DNA of 64,000 nucleotides from Thioalkalivibrio sp. ALJ7 (GCF_000376865.1 NZ_AQXQ01000012.1:124001-188000); one strand, 5' to 3'; shown: positions 26,321 to 36,147, counted from the stretch's first letter. Notes: generated by a model not told the origin, from the sequence alone. Program-made: numbers and translations.

Positions 26321-27445
26321 ATGGTCCAGCCCAACACCTCCGCCCCCACTACCGCGCCCCAGCGGCGCGCAGGCGCCTATGCGCGCTGGGGGTGGCTGAT
26401 CCTCACCCTGCTCGCGAGCGTGCTGCTGCTGTGGCTCGTTACCGAATACGAGCCCCGAAGCTGGGCGCCTGCCGAATCGCTGACCCTGCAATTGGGCGAG
26501 CAGCGCTACCAGCTCGACCGCGAGCGGCTGACCCGACTGGAACGCTTCTCCCTGGAATGGCTGGAGGCCGGTGATGCCGAAGCTCGGGACCACTGGCAGG
26601 CGCGTGTGGACCATGAACTGGACGGTCTGTTCGAAGAACTGCGCGCGCGCATCCCCGAGGTCGCCGATTATTACTTCTCGCTGGAGGCCGAGTACCACCG
26701 CCTGTGGCTGCGCGGGACCCAGTGGCTGGGTCAGACGGACCCGGAGGCACCGGCCCGGGTGTTGCGGGAGCAACTCCTGCCCGCAAGCCTGTGGGACCAG
26801 CCGTTGCAGGAGCTGGCCAGCGCGATCGAATGGGGCCTGGACGAGCAGCAGCGCCAGATCCGCGACGCCTGGCGCCTGGAACTGACCGACCGCCTCGCGG
26901 ATGCCCGCATCCCCGATCCTCCCCCACGAGCCGGACAACCCGTCACGGACGAGATCGAACGCGGTCACACCCTGCACGCCGCACTGGATATCGATCTGGA
27001 ACGCTTCGACCGCCGCACCGGGCTGGCCGCAACCGCCGCGGCCGGCACGGGCCTGGCCACCCCGCTGATCGCACGGGCGGTGCAAGCCCGGCTGGCCACC
27101 CGGGCCACACAGGCAGGGCTTGCGCGCAGCCTCGGGCGGGCCGGCCGCGCCGGGGCGGCCGGCTTCGGGATCTGCGCCTGGAGCGGGCCGTTCTCCCTGG
27201 GCTGTGGCATCGCCGCCGCGGGGGTCACCATCGTCGCCACCGACTGGGCCCTGCTGCGGCTGGACGAGAGCCGTCACCGCGACGACCTGGAGACCGCCTT
27301 GCACGAGGCCTTGGACGCCCTGCACGCCGAGACCCGAAAGTCCTGGCAGCAAGCCATCGAAGACCGCGTGGAGGCACGCCACACGGCCAGCCGCGAGTCC
27401 ATCCGCAACACCTTCCAGCCCTGGCAAATGGAACTGGAACCATGA
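26321..27445 (+). CDS. Membrane protein of unknown function with glycine/alanine-rich hydrophobic region
   Basis: A 374-aa protein not recognised. It has an N-terminal anchor (WGWLILTLLASVLLLWLV), a largely helical Leu/Glu/Arg-rich middle (about 55-215) likely outside the cytoplasm, then a hydrophobic Ala/Gly stretch (TGLAATAAAGTGLATPLIA and GFGICAWSGPFSLGCGIAAA) resembling a membrane hairpin, and a charged amphipathic C-terminus (ETALHEALDALHAE). The arrangement looks like a membrane-associated scaffold or toxin-like protein, but there is no sequence proof. It is probably co-transcribed with the preceding membrane protein. Confidence 0.65.
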   Translation: MVQPNTSAPTTAPQRRAGAYARWGWLILTLLASVLLLWLVTEYEPRSWAPAESLTLQLGEQRYQLDRERLTRLERFSLEWLEAGDAEARDHWQARVDHELDGLFEELRARIPEVADYYFSLEAEYHRLWLRGTQWLGQTDPEAPARVLREQLLPASLWDQPLQELASAIEWGLDEQQRQIRDAWRLELTDRLADARIPDPPPRAGQPVTDEIERGHTLHAALDIDLERFDRRTGLAATAAAGTGLATPLIARAVQARLATRATQAGLARSLGRAGRAGAAGFGICAWSGPFSLGCGIAAAGVTIVATDWALLRLDESRHRDDLETALHEALDALHAETRKSWQQAIEDRVEARHTASRESIRNTFQPWQMELEP

Positions 27446-27536
27446 GCCCCAACCCCGGTTCGCCTGCGGCGTCTCGGCACCGAGCGGGGGCTGCGTTACA
27501 CTCCGACCACCGATTTGACGCGCGCCCCGAACCGCC

Positions 27537-28754
<1,218 letters not shown>

Positions 28755-28765
28755 AAAAACTCACA

Positions 28766-28985
28766 CTCACCACGAAGCCCACGATGGCACGAACAAAGGC
28801 GTTTGCACCACAGAGGACACAGAGAACACGGAGACAGGTCGATGGGGGTAAAGCGTTGCTCTCTGCTCAGCGGCATTCAGCCGCATCGAAACCTTCTTTA
28901 GATTGCTCTGTTTTCTCCGTGCCCTCTGTGGTGCAAACGCCCTTGACCTTGACCTTCTTCGTGTTTTCGTGGGCTTCGTGTTGAA
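28766..28985. repeat. CACGAAG/CACAGAG nested inverted-repeat element, copy B
   Basis: The outer arms (about 28768-28797 and 28953-28985) are diverged CACGAAG arms. Nested within them is a perfect 19-bp inverted repeat, GGCGTTTGCACCACAGAGG (28798-28816) against 28923-28941, which leads into a CACAGAG-type triple heptamer (about 28808-28834). The right side also has two GGTCAAG copies (as CTTGACC on the plus strand). The region between ispG and the next gene is otherwise empty. Confidence 0.85.
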
Positions 28986-29048
28986 AAACCACCCCGCGCC
29001 CGGAGGCCGACGCCGATCTCGGCACCCTTCACCCCGCCGAGACGCCGT

Positions 29049-29423
29049 TCAACGATTGCGTCGATGCACCAGGATCATTTCCACACCCCGGCGCTTGAAC
29101 GCGGGCAGCGACTCGAGAATCCCGTGGACGTCAGCATTCGGCAGGCGTTCGCAGATCCGCGCCAGCGCGTAGTTACTCAACCCTCGCGCCAGGCGGTCGA
29201 CGTCCTCTGCCGGCAGCTGCCGCACCACATGGGCCTGGGAATCCTCCGTGAGCCGCATCAGGCGCAGCCGCGCAGTGCCGGGCTCGCCCCCCTGCAGCGC
29301 ACGGCTTACGACCTCCAGCGCCGCATCCGGACGCTCATCACACCAGAGGATGGGGGCCACCGCGCCCGCATCCATCCCGGGAAAATGGTTGTTGTTCAGG
29401 TTTTCTGCGTAGATCGGGTTCAT
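29049..29423 (-). CDS. Small protein resembling the MgtE N-terminal (MgtE_N) superhelical domain
   Basis: A 124-aa soluble protein. Its C-terminal two-thirds repeat a helix-pair pattern, RQLPAEDVDRLARGL then LARICERLPNADVHGILESLP, like the MgtE_N domain that senses Mg2+ in magnesium channels. A full mgtE gene is 5 kb away, so this could be a regulatory or scavenging relative, but that is inference. The start ATG 29423 has GAGGAG 7 bases upstream. The upstream part of the longer frame is dropped because it lacks an RBS. No membrane helix is present. Confidence 0.65.
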   Translation of the reverse strand: MNPIYAENLNNNHFPGMDAGAVAPILWCDERPDAALEVVSRALQGGEPGTARLRLMRLTEDSQAHVVRQLPAEDVDRLARGLSNYALARICERLPNADVHGILESLPAFKRRGVEMILVHRRNR

Positions 29424-29955
29424 CGCGTTTCTCCTCGCCAATGAGCTGGCGTCAAAAATGACGCGCAGCAACAACACGGCCGCACTCAACATGCGGAACA
29501 GAAACGTGAAGGACGGTGGCGGGAATGAAACGGTTGAACGGTGGCGAGGGATACAGGTACGTACCCACTTGCGTGCCATCGGGGATGTCGCGGCGCGCAA
29601 GAGGCAGTGAAAGGCGGGTGGCTAGATGACCCGAGTCCCCGGTGCTTCATGACGCGACAGGCGACAAAACCGCTTCAGGCCATCACCGGCCTTCACGTGT
29701 TTAGATCGACTACTGTCACTTTCCATTGATGCAATGGCCTCTGATGCTTCGGAAGTGCCCCCGGTGCAAACCGAGAACACTCAAAATTATAACTGCGGCT
29801 GCCTTTACCTGAAACCCCTCGTGCGTCGAAATTTCAGAAAAACCACACATGTCCGGCGTGCCACGGGAAAACACGGACCAACATTTGCCTGGCAGCCATG
29901 CGTCGGCTATACCGAACGATGGCCCGAGCAGACGGCTTTACGCCTCTTCCTGATG
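29424..29955. other. Intergenic region without a supportable gene
   Basis: This 532-bp region lies between the MgtE_N-like gene start and the amn stop. It contains the perfect palindrome GGTACGTACC near 29552-29561 and an AT-rich part from about 29690 to 29860. Short frames lack ribosome binding sites or recognisable products. A stem CGGCTTT/AAAGCCG spans the end of amn without a T-run. Confidence 0.4.
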
Positions 29956-31437
29956 CTACAGAAAAGCCGTTTCGTTGAAGGAACGCAGCTTGCGGCTGTG
30001 GATCTCCTCGATGGGCATTTCGCGCAGCAACTCCATCGCGCGAATCCCGATCTGCAGGTGGCGGGACACCTGTGTTCGGTAAAAGCTCGACGCCATACCC
30101 GGCAGTTTCAGTTCACCGTGGAGCGGCTTGTCGGAGACGCACAGCAGCGTTCCGTAGGGCACACGAAACCTAAAGCCGTTGGCCGCGATGGTGGCGCTTT
30201 CCATATCCAGAGCGATGGCGCGGGACTGGCTGAGTCGCCTCACCGGGCCGGACTGCTCCCGCAACTCCCAGTTCCGGTTGTCGATGCTGGCGACCGTGCC
30301 GGTGCGCATGATCCGCTTGAGGTCATAGCCTTCGAGTTGCGTGATCTCCGCCACGGCATCCTGCAGCGCAATCTGAATCTCGGCCAGCGCCGGGATCGGG
30401 ACCCATACGGGCAGATCAGCATCCAGCACGTGGTCCTCGCGCACATAGGCATGGGCGAGTACGAAATCCCCCAGTGCCTGGGAGCTGCGCAGCCCGGCGC
30501 AATGGCCGACCATCAGCCAGGCACGCGGACGCAGGACGGCGATGTGGTCGGTGGCGGTCTTCGCATTCGATGGCCCCACGCCGATATTGACCAGCGTGAC
30601 TCCCGCGCAACCCGGTCGCTGCAGATGGAAGGCCGGCATCTGCGGCGAACGGGTCCGAGCGGGGATCGGCGCGTCGGGGTCGGTGATTACGACGTCCCCC
30701 GGCGCCACCAGCGCACTGTAGCCGTTGTCGGGATCGCGCAGCTGTGCGCGGGCGAAGGCCTCGAACTCGTCCATGTAGAACTGGTAATTGGTGAACAGGA
30801 CGTGGTTCTGGAAATGCTCGGGCGCAGTGCCCGTGTAATGCGCAATCCGCGCCAGCGAGTAATCCACCCGCTGCGCGCTGAACAGGGCCAGCGGCAGGGA
30901 GCCGTCCTCGCGCGCCACGGCATCGCCGTTGGCCGCTTCGTCATTCATGGTGGCCAGATCCGGCACATCGAAATTGTCGCGCAGCGAGCGCTCCTGCCCG
31001 TCATGCTCCGGCGGCTTCACCCCACCCCTGCCGGCCATGGCAAACTGCAGGGGTATCGGCGTGGTGGAGGGACCCACGCTGACCGGGACACCATGGTTCT
31101 GCATCAGCAACGTGATCTGCTGATACAGGTAATCTCTGAAAAGATCCGGGCGGGTCACCGTGGTTGTGTAGGTACCCGGTTCCGTCACGTGACCGAAGCT
31201 CAGGCGCGCATCGATTGGATCAAAGCGCGCGGTGGAAAAACGGATTTCCGGATAGCAAGCCCTGAAACGGGCAGCCGGCGGCTCACCTCTGGAAACACCT
31301 TGAAATGCTTCGACAAGAAATTGTGTTGCGTCCGTGTAGAGCTCTTCGAGACAGGCGACCGCCTGGTCGGCATCCGTAAAAGAGCGAAACTCGGGCACCG
31401 CAGGGGTCCGAATTGGAGGCAATCTGTTCGGCGTCAT
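29956..31437 (-). CDS. amn: AMP nucleosidase
   Basis: A 493-aa cytosolic enzyme that hydrolyses AMP to adenine and ribose 5-phosphate, similar in length to the E. coli protein (484). The C-terminal half has the nucleoside phosphorylase-like fold with NIGVGPSNAKTATDH, WLMVGHCAGLR and the catalytic-region DMESATIAANGFRFRVPYG. The N-terminal half matches AMP nucleosidase-specific sequence. ATG 31437 is preceded by AGGAG at 7 bases, and is preferred to the frame start further upstream. It is downstream of the Na/Pi cotransporter gene on the same strand, 68 bp away. Confidence 0.93.
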   Translation of the reverse strand: MTPNRLPPIRTPAVPEFRSFTDADQAVACLEELYTDATQFLVEAFQGVSRGEPPAARFRACYPEIRFSTARFDPIDARLSFGHVTEPGTYTTTVTRPDLFRDYLYQQITLLMQNHGVPVSVGPSTTPIPLQFAMAGRGGVKPPEHDGQERSLRDNFDVPDLATMNDEAANGDAVAREDGSLPLALFSAQRVDYSLARIAHYTGTAPEHFQNHVLFTNYQFYMDEFEAFARAQLRDPDNGYSALVAPGDVVITDPDAPIPARTRSPQMPAFHLQRPGCAGVTLVNIGVGPSNAKTATDHIAVLRPRAWLMVGHCAGLRSSQALGDFVLAHAYVREDHVLDADLPVWVPIPALAEIQIALQDAVAEITQLEGYDLKRIMRTGTVASIDNRNWELREQSGPVRRLSQSRAIALDMESATIAANGFRFRVPYGTLLCVSDKPLHGELKLPGMASSFYRTQVSRHLQIGIRAMELLREMPIEEIHSRKLRSFNETAFL

Positions 31438-31505
31438 CCGGATTCTCCTTTCTGTTTGGCCAGTGCCTCGGTGCCTGAATCGCATCAGCTCGGTAACAAG
31501 CATGC

Positions 31506-33101
31506 TTACGTGTCCAGCGCCTCGACCTCCGGTTCGTTACGGCAGTAGACATATGCCACGCCGCTCAGACGGCGATTGAGTTGCTGGAAATCGTCGAGGA
31601 TCTCCCAGACCGGGTACGGCAGACCGATCTGCGTGCGCTTCGCATGGATCAGCCAGCTACTGTTCTCCTGCTTGCGTTCCAGGATCTTTCGCCCCAACTC
31701 GGGGCGTTCGCGCATCAGCATCCGGGCGACTGTATTCATCTGCTGCGAGAGTCGCGTCGCGGCCTCGGACAACACCGGGCGTGCGGCCGCTAGCGCATCG
31801 GGATGCGCCTGCAACAGCCGCTCGACATCCTCGTGCAGGTTCGTTCCCAGCGTGCGCACGATGACCGGCAGTTCGCGCATAAAGTCGTCTAGGGTCTCCT
31901 TCAGGATCTGATCGTTTGTGTCCAGCGCGTCGTCCGGAATCCCGTCCAGAAACTCCACCAGTTCGTCACGAACCTCCAGGATCTGCCAGCGCCGGTGATC
32001 CATCTCCGTCTTCAGCCCGGCAGGGAGCTGCCCCTCGGCAAGGGCGAGCATGGCCCGTTCGCGAATCAGGTGCAGTTGGTCAAACATCTTCAATGTCTCC
32101 CGCAGCACGGCGTTGAGCGCCAGCACCGGATTCTGCAGGAGCAGCGGATCGAGGCTTGTGGGTCCGGAAGGCTCGGTCATCGACGGCTCGGGGACCAGGA
32201 TACGAACCCAGCGCCCCAGAACGGCGGCGAACAGGATCGCCGCGCAGGCAACCAGGTTGAACAACGTATGCCCCCAGGCCGCCTGCTGCGGCAGTGTACC
32301 GGGCAGCATTTCCAGCGATGTCAGTGGCACGTGCAGCAACACGGCGGTCAGGACCACCGCCAGCGGGCCCTTAACCAGCAAACCCGCCAGACCGAGCCTG
32401 CGTCCCTGACGATCGTTCCAGCCGGCGACCAGTACCGTCAGCACCAGGCCGATATTCGCGCCCAGTACCCACAACAACAGCATGGTCAGATCCACCTGGC
32501 CGCTGGCAACCAGGGCGAGCGCGAGCGCGATCGACGCCGTGGCACTCTGCATCATCAGTGTCAGCAACGCGGCGCCAATCAGAAACAGCAGCGGCAGCTG
32601 CCCCAGCGCAGCAAACAGATTCACAACGGCAGGATCACTGCCGAGCGCGCGCGCGGCATCCCCCAGCAGCCCCATCCCCAGCAGCATGAAACCGAAGGCC
32701 AGCAGCGCCTGCCCGACACCTCGCGGCCGCGGCGCCTCGACATACAGGAACAGGACCGCACCCAGAGCAATGAACAGGCCGGCAAACGCCTGCAGATCGA
32801 AGGACAGCACCTGAATCAGGGCCGTCGTGCCCAGTTGCGCCCCCAGCAGGACTGCCAGGACATTCTCCCAGGCGACATTTCCGCGGCGGGTCATCTGCAC
32901 CGAGAGCAGTGCCGCAGCCGTGGACGACGGCATCACCACCCCACTAGCGACGCCACCAACCCATGCGCGGGGACGGGTGCGGGTAAAACCCTGCAGCCAG
33001 TCGATCAGGTCGCCCCCCATCATCCTTGCAAAGCCTTTTCGCAGAAAGCGCAGGCCAAACAGGATCAGCAGGACGCCTGCCACCAGATTGATCATTTCCA
33101 T
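31506..33101 (-). CDS. Na/Pi cotransporter family protein with PhoU-like C-terminal domain
   Basis: A 531-aa protein. Residues 1 to about 305 form two Na_Pi_cotrans repeats with about eight to nine helices, and GVVMPSSTAAALLSV and MQSATASIALALALV are the paired QSS/SSTA-type motifs. Residues about 330-510 are helical and PhoU-like, rich in charged residues. Such proteins (NptA/YjbB type) move phosphate with sodium, in some cases outward. ATG 33101 is used; the adjacent GTG 33104 would add one residue. Placement next to amn suggests a link to phosphate or nucleotide balance (inference). Confidence 0.88.
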   Translation of the reverse strand: MEMINLVAGVLLILFGLRFLRKGFARMMGGDLIDWLQGFTRTRPRAWVGGVASGVVMPSSTAAALLSVQMTRRGNVAWENVLAVLLGAQLGTTALIQVLSFDLQAFAGLFIALGAVLFLYVEAPRPRGVGQALLAFGFMLLGMGLLGDAARALGSDPAVVNLFAALGQLPLLFLIGAALLTLMMQSATASIALALALVASGQVDLTMLLLWVLGANIGLVLTVLVAGWNDRQGRRLGLAGLLVKGPLAVVLTAVLLHVPLTSLEMLPGTLPQQAAWGHTLFNLVACAAILFAAVLGRWVRILVPEPSMTEPSGPTSLDPLLLQNPVLALNAVLRETLKMFDQLHLIRERAMLALAEGQLPAGLKTEMDHRRWQILEVRDELVEFLDGIPDDALDTNDQILKETLDDFMRELPVIVRTLGTNLHEDVERLLQAHPDALAAARPVLSEAATRLSQQMNTVARMLMRERPELGRKILERKQENSSWLIHAKRTQIGLPYPVWEILDDFQQLNRRLSGVAYVYCRNEPEVEALDT

Positions 33102-33406
33102 CACGGCACCTGCTCAACGGTTCAGACTCGGTTCGTGCCCTTTCAGGCATCGAAAGTGGTTGCCCGGCGCATCCGACAACAGGCCGATCACCCACGCAAA
33201 CGGCTGGCGCCCAACCGACCCATGATCGAGCGGCCGGAAACCTGACGCGACCTGACTGCAGGTTATGGAATCGGCGTTGGCGAGCACAGGGCCTGTTCAG
33301 ATTCAGGCCCGGAAAAAGAAACGGGCCGTACCCCGGGGCTGAGTTCCGGGAGACGGCCCGCAGGTCAAGGAAACCCGGTTTCCTTGACGTCCGGTTGGAC
33401 GACCTC
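33102..33406. other. Intergenic region with terminator hairpins
   Basis: This region lies between the start of the Na/Pi cotransporter gene and the end of the porin gene. Its left part (33102-33280) shows nothing clear; the Na/Pi promoter should be here. Its right part carries three consecutive inverted repeats: GGGCCTG/CAGGCCC (about 33290-33311), the terminator stem at 33322-33360 and a perfect 12-bp stem (33364-33388). Confidence 0.5.
33310..33388 (-). terminator. Double-hairpin terminator of the TorF-like porin gene
   Basis: Reading on the minus strand after the porin stop, GTCAAGGAAACC pairs perfectly with GGTTTCCTTGAC around a single base (33364-33388). A second stem, CGGGCCGT/ACGGCCCG with an inner CCCGG/CCGGG (33322-33360), is then followed by TTTCTTTTTCC. 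The second hairpin with its T-run is a typical rho-independent terminator. Confidence 0.75.
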
Positions 33407-34063
33407 TCAGAAGTTCAGCGTGTATCCGGCAACCAGAAGGTCCTGCGCATCACTCTCATCGCGCGATGCGTAGGTCAGGGAGAGCGTACCAAAATCAAAC
33501 GTATACGCCGCACCCAGTTCCCAGAAGGTCGCGCTGTCGTCGTCGGCCGGATCGTCATAGCCGACTCCGCCAAAGAGCTCGGTACGCGGGGCAACTTCAT
33601 ACTCGGCACCCAGGAACCACACGCGGCTGCCTTCGGCATCGCGATCGTCGGCGTGCAGCACATAGCTGACTTCGGCGAAGACCGGACCCCAATCGGCCCC
33701 GATAAACATCTCGCCCTCGTCTGCATCATCCAGGCGGGAGAAGTGGAAGTACTCGTACCCGAATTCTATCCCGACCGGCCCGGCGTCGAAGGCATAGCCG
33801 ATGAACGGGACCACCTCGATGCCGTTTCCGCTCCCCAGCGTGGAGGCCTCCACACCGGTAAACACGCCACTCTCAAGGTCGAACTCGAAGCCGCCCTGCA
33901 ACACCGGGTCGTTGTCGGACTTGGATTCCCCATTGTCGATGTAATCGGTGAACAAACCGATGTGGAAATCGGCCTCGGCCGCCTGAGCCGCCGGGAAGCC
34001 AAGGGCGAACACACCCGCCACGGCGGTGGCCAGGAGGCTGCGCGGGAATTTGCGATCAGTCAT
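33407..34063 (-). CDS. TorF-family putative outer-membrane porin
   Basis: A 218-aa protein with a Sec signal peptide ending in AQAAEA and an alternating beta-strand pattern (FHIGLFTDYIDNGES, GIEFGYEYFHFS, VFAEVSYVLHA, LGAAYTFDFG). It ends in LNF, a terminal aromatic residue as in outer-membrane barrels. The TorF/Gcw_chp family often begins mature sequence with a tyrosine- and asparagine-containing repeat of this kind. The protein is very acidic, fitting a salt-adapted cell. AAGGA lies before ATG 34063. It is co-directional with, and just downstream of, mgtE, with a 12-bp stem-loop between them. Confidence 0.8.
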   Translation of the reverse strand: MTDRKFPRSLLATAVAGVFALGFPAAQAAEADFHIGLFTDYIDNGESKSDNDPVLQGGFEFDLESGVFTGVEASTLGSGNGIEVVPFIGYAFDAGPVGIEFGYEYFHFSRLDDADEGEMFIGADWGPVFAEVSYVLHADDRDAEGSRVWFLGAEYEVAPRTELFGGVGYDDPADDDSATFWELGAAYTFDFGTLSLTYASRDESDAQDLLVAGYTLNF

Positions 34064-34098
34064 GTCAGTTCCTTTTCTATCAAGATTGGTTTACAGCG

Positions 34099-34126
34099 GT
34101 GTTGCCGGGGCCGCCCCCGACAACAC
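34099..34126 (-). other. Stem-loop between mgtE and the porin gene
   Basis: GTGTTGCCGGGG pairs with CCCCGACAACAC (one mismatch) around a 4-nt loop. No T-run follows on the minus strand. It is flanked by two copies of ATCAAGATT. It could be a processing site or a weak terminator between mgtE and the porin gene. Confidence 0.45.
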
Positions 34127-34142
34127 GATCAAGATTTTCCGT

Positions 34143-35534
34143 TCAACCCGCCGTCGGCATGTGCGCGCTCAGCAGCCAGGCGGCCATCCCGAAGTACACG
34201 GCCAGGCCGGTGAAATCCTTGATGGTGGTGATGAACGGGTCGGCACCGGGCGCGTGATCCACGCCGATCTTCAGCAACAACCACGGCAGCAGGAAACCAA
34301 GGAGGGAGGCCGTGAAGACGGAGAAGAACAGCGCAACACCGACCACGATGCCCAGCTGCGGGATGTCGTTCGGCGCACCCTGCCAGAAGTAGGCAATCGT
34401 CCCGGCAAGCAAGGCAATAATGACCGCCATGGCCAGACCCACGGCCGCCTCACGCACCATGTGGCCGCGGAAGAAGCGGTTCAGGTTGATATGCCCCAGC
34501 GCAAGCCCGCGGGCAAAGATCGTGGTCGACTGCGTGCCGACGTTACCGCCCATATCCATCACCAGCGGGATAAAGATGGCCAGCGCCACGACCGCGGCCA
34601 AGGTGTCTTCAAAGAAGTCGATCACGCCACCCACGGCCAGACCACCGGCCAGGGTCACCATCAGGAAGGCCAGGCGCACCTTGACCGGATAGCCAATCCC
34701 CCCGGAGGTCAGCTTTTCGGAGCGAACGACATCCTTGTGATGCAGCAGATCCCCAATACCCGCCTTCTTGTAGAAGTCTTCCGAGGTGTCTTCCTCAAGC
34801 ACGTCCATCGCATCATCGATGCGCAACACGCCCACCAGCAGGCCGTCCCCATCCACCACGGGTAGCCAGGGCAGGTCTGTGCGCTGCAGCAGCCGGGCGG
34901 CCTCCACCTTGTCGCTGTCAGGCTTGGTATAGAAGTCTCCCATCTCAAGGAGTTCACCTACTCGCTGTTCCGGCTTGGCACGGAATAGCCGGCCCAGGCG
35001 CACCAGCCCCTTGTAGTGGTGGTCACGATCTGTGATCAGCAGCGCCGCCCCGACATCCTCGGGCATCTTGGAGTTGTCGCGCAGCCGTGCGGTAACCTCG
35101 CCAACGGTCTCCTCCGGGGTCACCCAGAACACCGGGCGGCGCATGAAACGGGCCACGGTGTCCTCGTCCTGACGCCACAGGGTGCGGACCTGGTCACGCT
35201 TGGCGCCCGGGAGGGCGTTCAGGAAATCCTCGGAGCGCCCTTTGCCCACGAGATTCAGGGCACGCGCCAGGGTGTAGGCCGGCAGACGCTGGACCAGCTC
35301 ACGCGCTGCGGGGGCCGGCATCTGCTCGAGCAGGATGGCCTGCTCTTCGTCGTCCATGGCCAGGAAGATGGCGCGACGCTCATTGAAGTCCACGCCTTCC
35401 AGCACGGTCCAGCGCGCGGCCGGTTCCAGTTCGGCGAGACGTTCGGCCGTGATGGCCGGGGCTGGGTGGATCAGCTCAGAACGGGCGCGTTCCAGCTCAC
35501 CCGCGTCAATCATTTTCTGGATGATGTCGTTCAT
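34143..35534 (-). CDS. mgtE: Magnesium transporter MgtE
   Basis: A 463-aa Mg2+ channel. The layout is an N-terminal MgtE_N superhelical domain (about 20-130), paired CBS domains (about 135-260, with RRPVFWVTPEETVGEV and LPVVDGDGLLVGVLRIDDAMDVL), a plug helix, and five C-terminal membrane helices including GGNVGTQSTTIFARG, which lines the pore. MgtE gates closed when cytosolic Mg2+ is high. ATG 35534 has GAGGAG 8 bases upstream. A long leader with a small ORF and a hairpin precedes it, suggesting riboregulation. Confidence 0.95.
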   Translation of the reverse strand: MNDIIQKMIDAGELERARSELIHPAPAITAERLAELEPAARWTVLEGVDFNERRAIFLAMDDEEQAILLEQMPAPAARELVQRLPAYTLARALNLVGKGRSEDFLNALPGAKRDQVRTLWRQDEDTVARFMRRPVFWVTPEETVGEVTARLRDNSKMPEDVGAALLITDRDHHYKGLVRLGRLFRAKPEQRVGELLEMGDFYTKPDSDKVEAARLLQRTDLPWLPVVDGDGLLVGVLRIDDAMDVLEEDTSEDFYKKAGIGDLLHHKDVVRSEKLTSGGIGYPVKVRLAFLMVTLAGGLAVGGVIDFFEDTLAAVVALAIFIPLVMDMGGNVGTQSTTIFARGLALGHINLNRFFRGHMVREAAVGLAMAVIIALLAGTIAYFWQGAPNDIPQLGIVVGVALFFSVFTASLLGFLLPWLLLKIGVDHAPGADPFITTIKDFTGLAVYFGMAAWLLSAHMPTAG

Positions 35535-35585
35535 CAGTAATGCTCCTCGTACGTGTAAGAGTCATACAAAGCACGCAGGGCATTA

Positions 35586-35624
35586 CAAAAAGAAAAAAGA
35601 ATCCCGTGACCGCTGGCGGCGGTC
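35586..35624 (-). promoter_or_regulatory. Candidate attenuator hairpin with T-rich tract in the mgtE leader
   Basis: On the minus strand GACCGC pairs with GCGGTC around a 5-nt loop (35608-35624), followed after about 8 bases by a T-rich tract (CTTTTTTCTTTTTG, plus-strand A-run at 35586-35600). It lies just after the stop of the small leader ORF and about 50 bases before the mgtE start. The spacer between stem and T-tract is longer than in a standard terminator, so the call is tentative. Confidence 0.45.
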
Positions 35625-35626
35625 TT

Positions 35627-35731
35627 TTACAAAACCCCCGTCAGCAAGACGAACACACTTTTACTTTTTCCACTGCCCTGCAGTGTTACTTCGGGCCTAG
35701 ACCCGGGGTCGTCGTCTTCAGGTGCTGGCAT
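35627..35731 (-). CDS. Candidate 34-aa leader peptide upstream of mgtE
   Basis: A small ORF with a perfect AGGAGG five bases before its ATG (35731) and a TAA stop at 35627-35629, about 90 bp before mgtE. The N-terminus is MPAPEDDDPG followed by SRPE, an acidic and proline-rich run, and the C-terminus is hydrophobic (SVFVLLTGVL). In enterobacteria the MgtL leader has an analogous acidic/proline N-terminus; low Mg2+ destabilises ribosomes translating it and this controls mgtA. The same logic could apply here. The protein itself is not conserved with anything I recognise. It may also be a stable small protein or chance. Confidence 0.5.
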   Translation of the reverse strand: MPAPEDDDPGSRPEVTLQGSGKSKSVFVLLTGVL

Positions 35732-36118
35732 GGCAGCCTCCTGTTGGTTGGCTGGTTAAGAGAAAACGGACACGCGCACAGCAATACGCACCCCGCTCCA
35801 CCGGAGACACGCAGAGCGTTCCCCGATTCGGGCAGAGGCGGAATATTATCGAACGGCATGAAACCGAGCGCGGCGCACAAGGGCTGGCGCAGCACGGAGT
35901 TAAGGCTGGGGAGGCGCCCGTCGTAACGGACAGTAGGGGAAAGGACTTGTCACCCCCGGAATCACGCATATCGCTGACACCGGGGATACACCACCGAATT
36001 ACCGGATGGCGGGACCCCGCTGGCAACGATATGCACGCTCGCACTGACCACCGGCCCTACGCTCATGCATCCATCGACAACAGTCCATTGACATACCTCT
36101 GCTACTAAGATGGTCGAA
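35732..36118. other. Long 5' leader of mgtE, otherwise without a gene
   Basis: If the promoter at 36119-36147 is real, this region is transcribed as the first 380 nt of the mgtE leader. It contains a stem CCCCGG/CCGGGG around 20 bases (roughly 35955-35986) and no credible ORF. I did not find the conserved core of an M-box Mg2+ riboswitch, although a diverged structure cannot be excluded by eye. Confidence 0.4.
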
Positions 36119-36147
36119 ATTGTAACTTCGCATATTCAATGGCGCAA
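36119..36147 (-). promoter_or_regulatory. Candidate sigma70 promoter for the mgtE leader
   Basis: On the minus strand TTGCGC (36142-36147), a 17-base spacer and TACAAT (36119-36124) form a good -35/-10 pair in an AT-rich stretch just after the chemoreceptor gene stop. Transcription would start near 36111, giving a leader of about 575 nt before mgtE. A 12-bp palindrome GTAAAATTTTAC lies slightly upstream (36158-36169). Confidence 0.5.

Noticed and set aside
31995-33245. A 416-codon plus-strand frame opposite the Na/Pi cotransporter gene
   Set aside because: Antisense composition rich in Gln, Arg and His; the minus-strand gene has proper transporter motifs.
35535-36147. M-box Mg2+ riboswitch upstream of mgtE
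   Set aside because: I could not find the conserved M-box core in the leader. A leader-peptide mechanism fits better, but an RNA-family (Rfam) search would be decisive.
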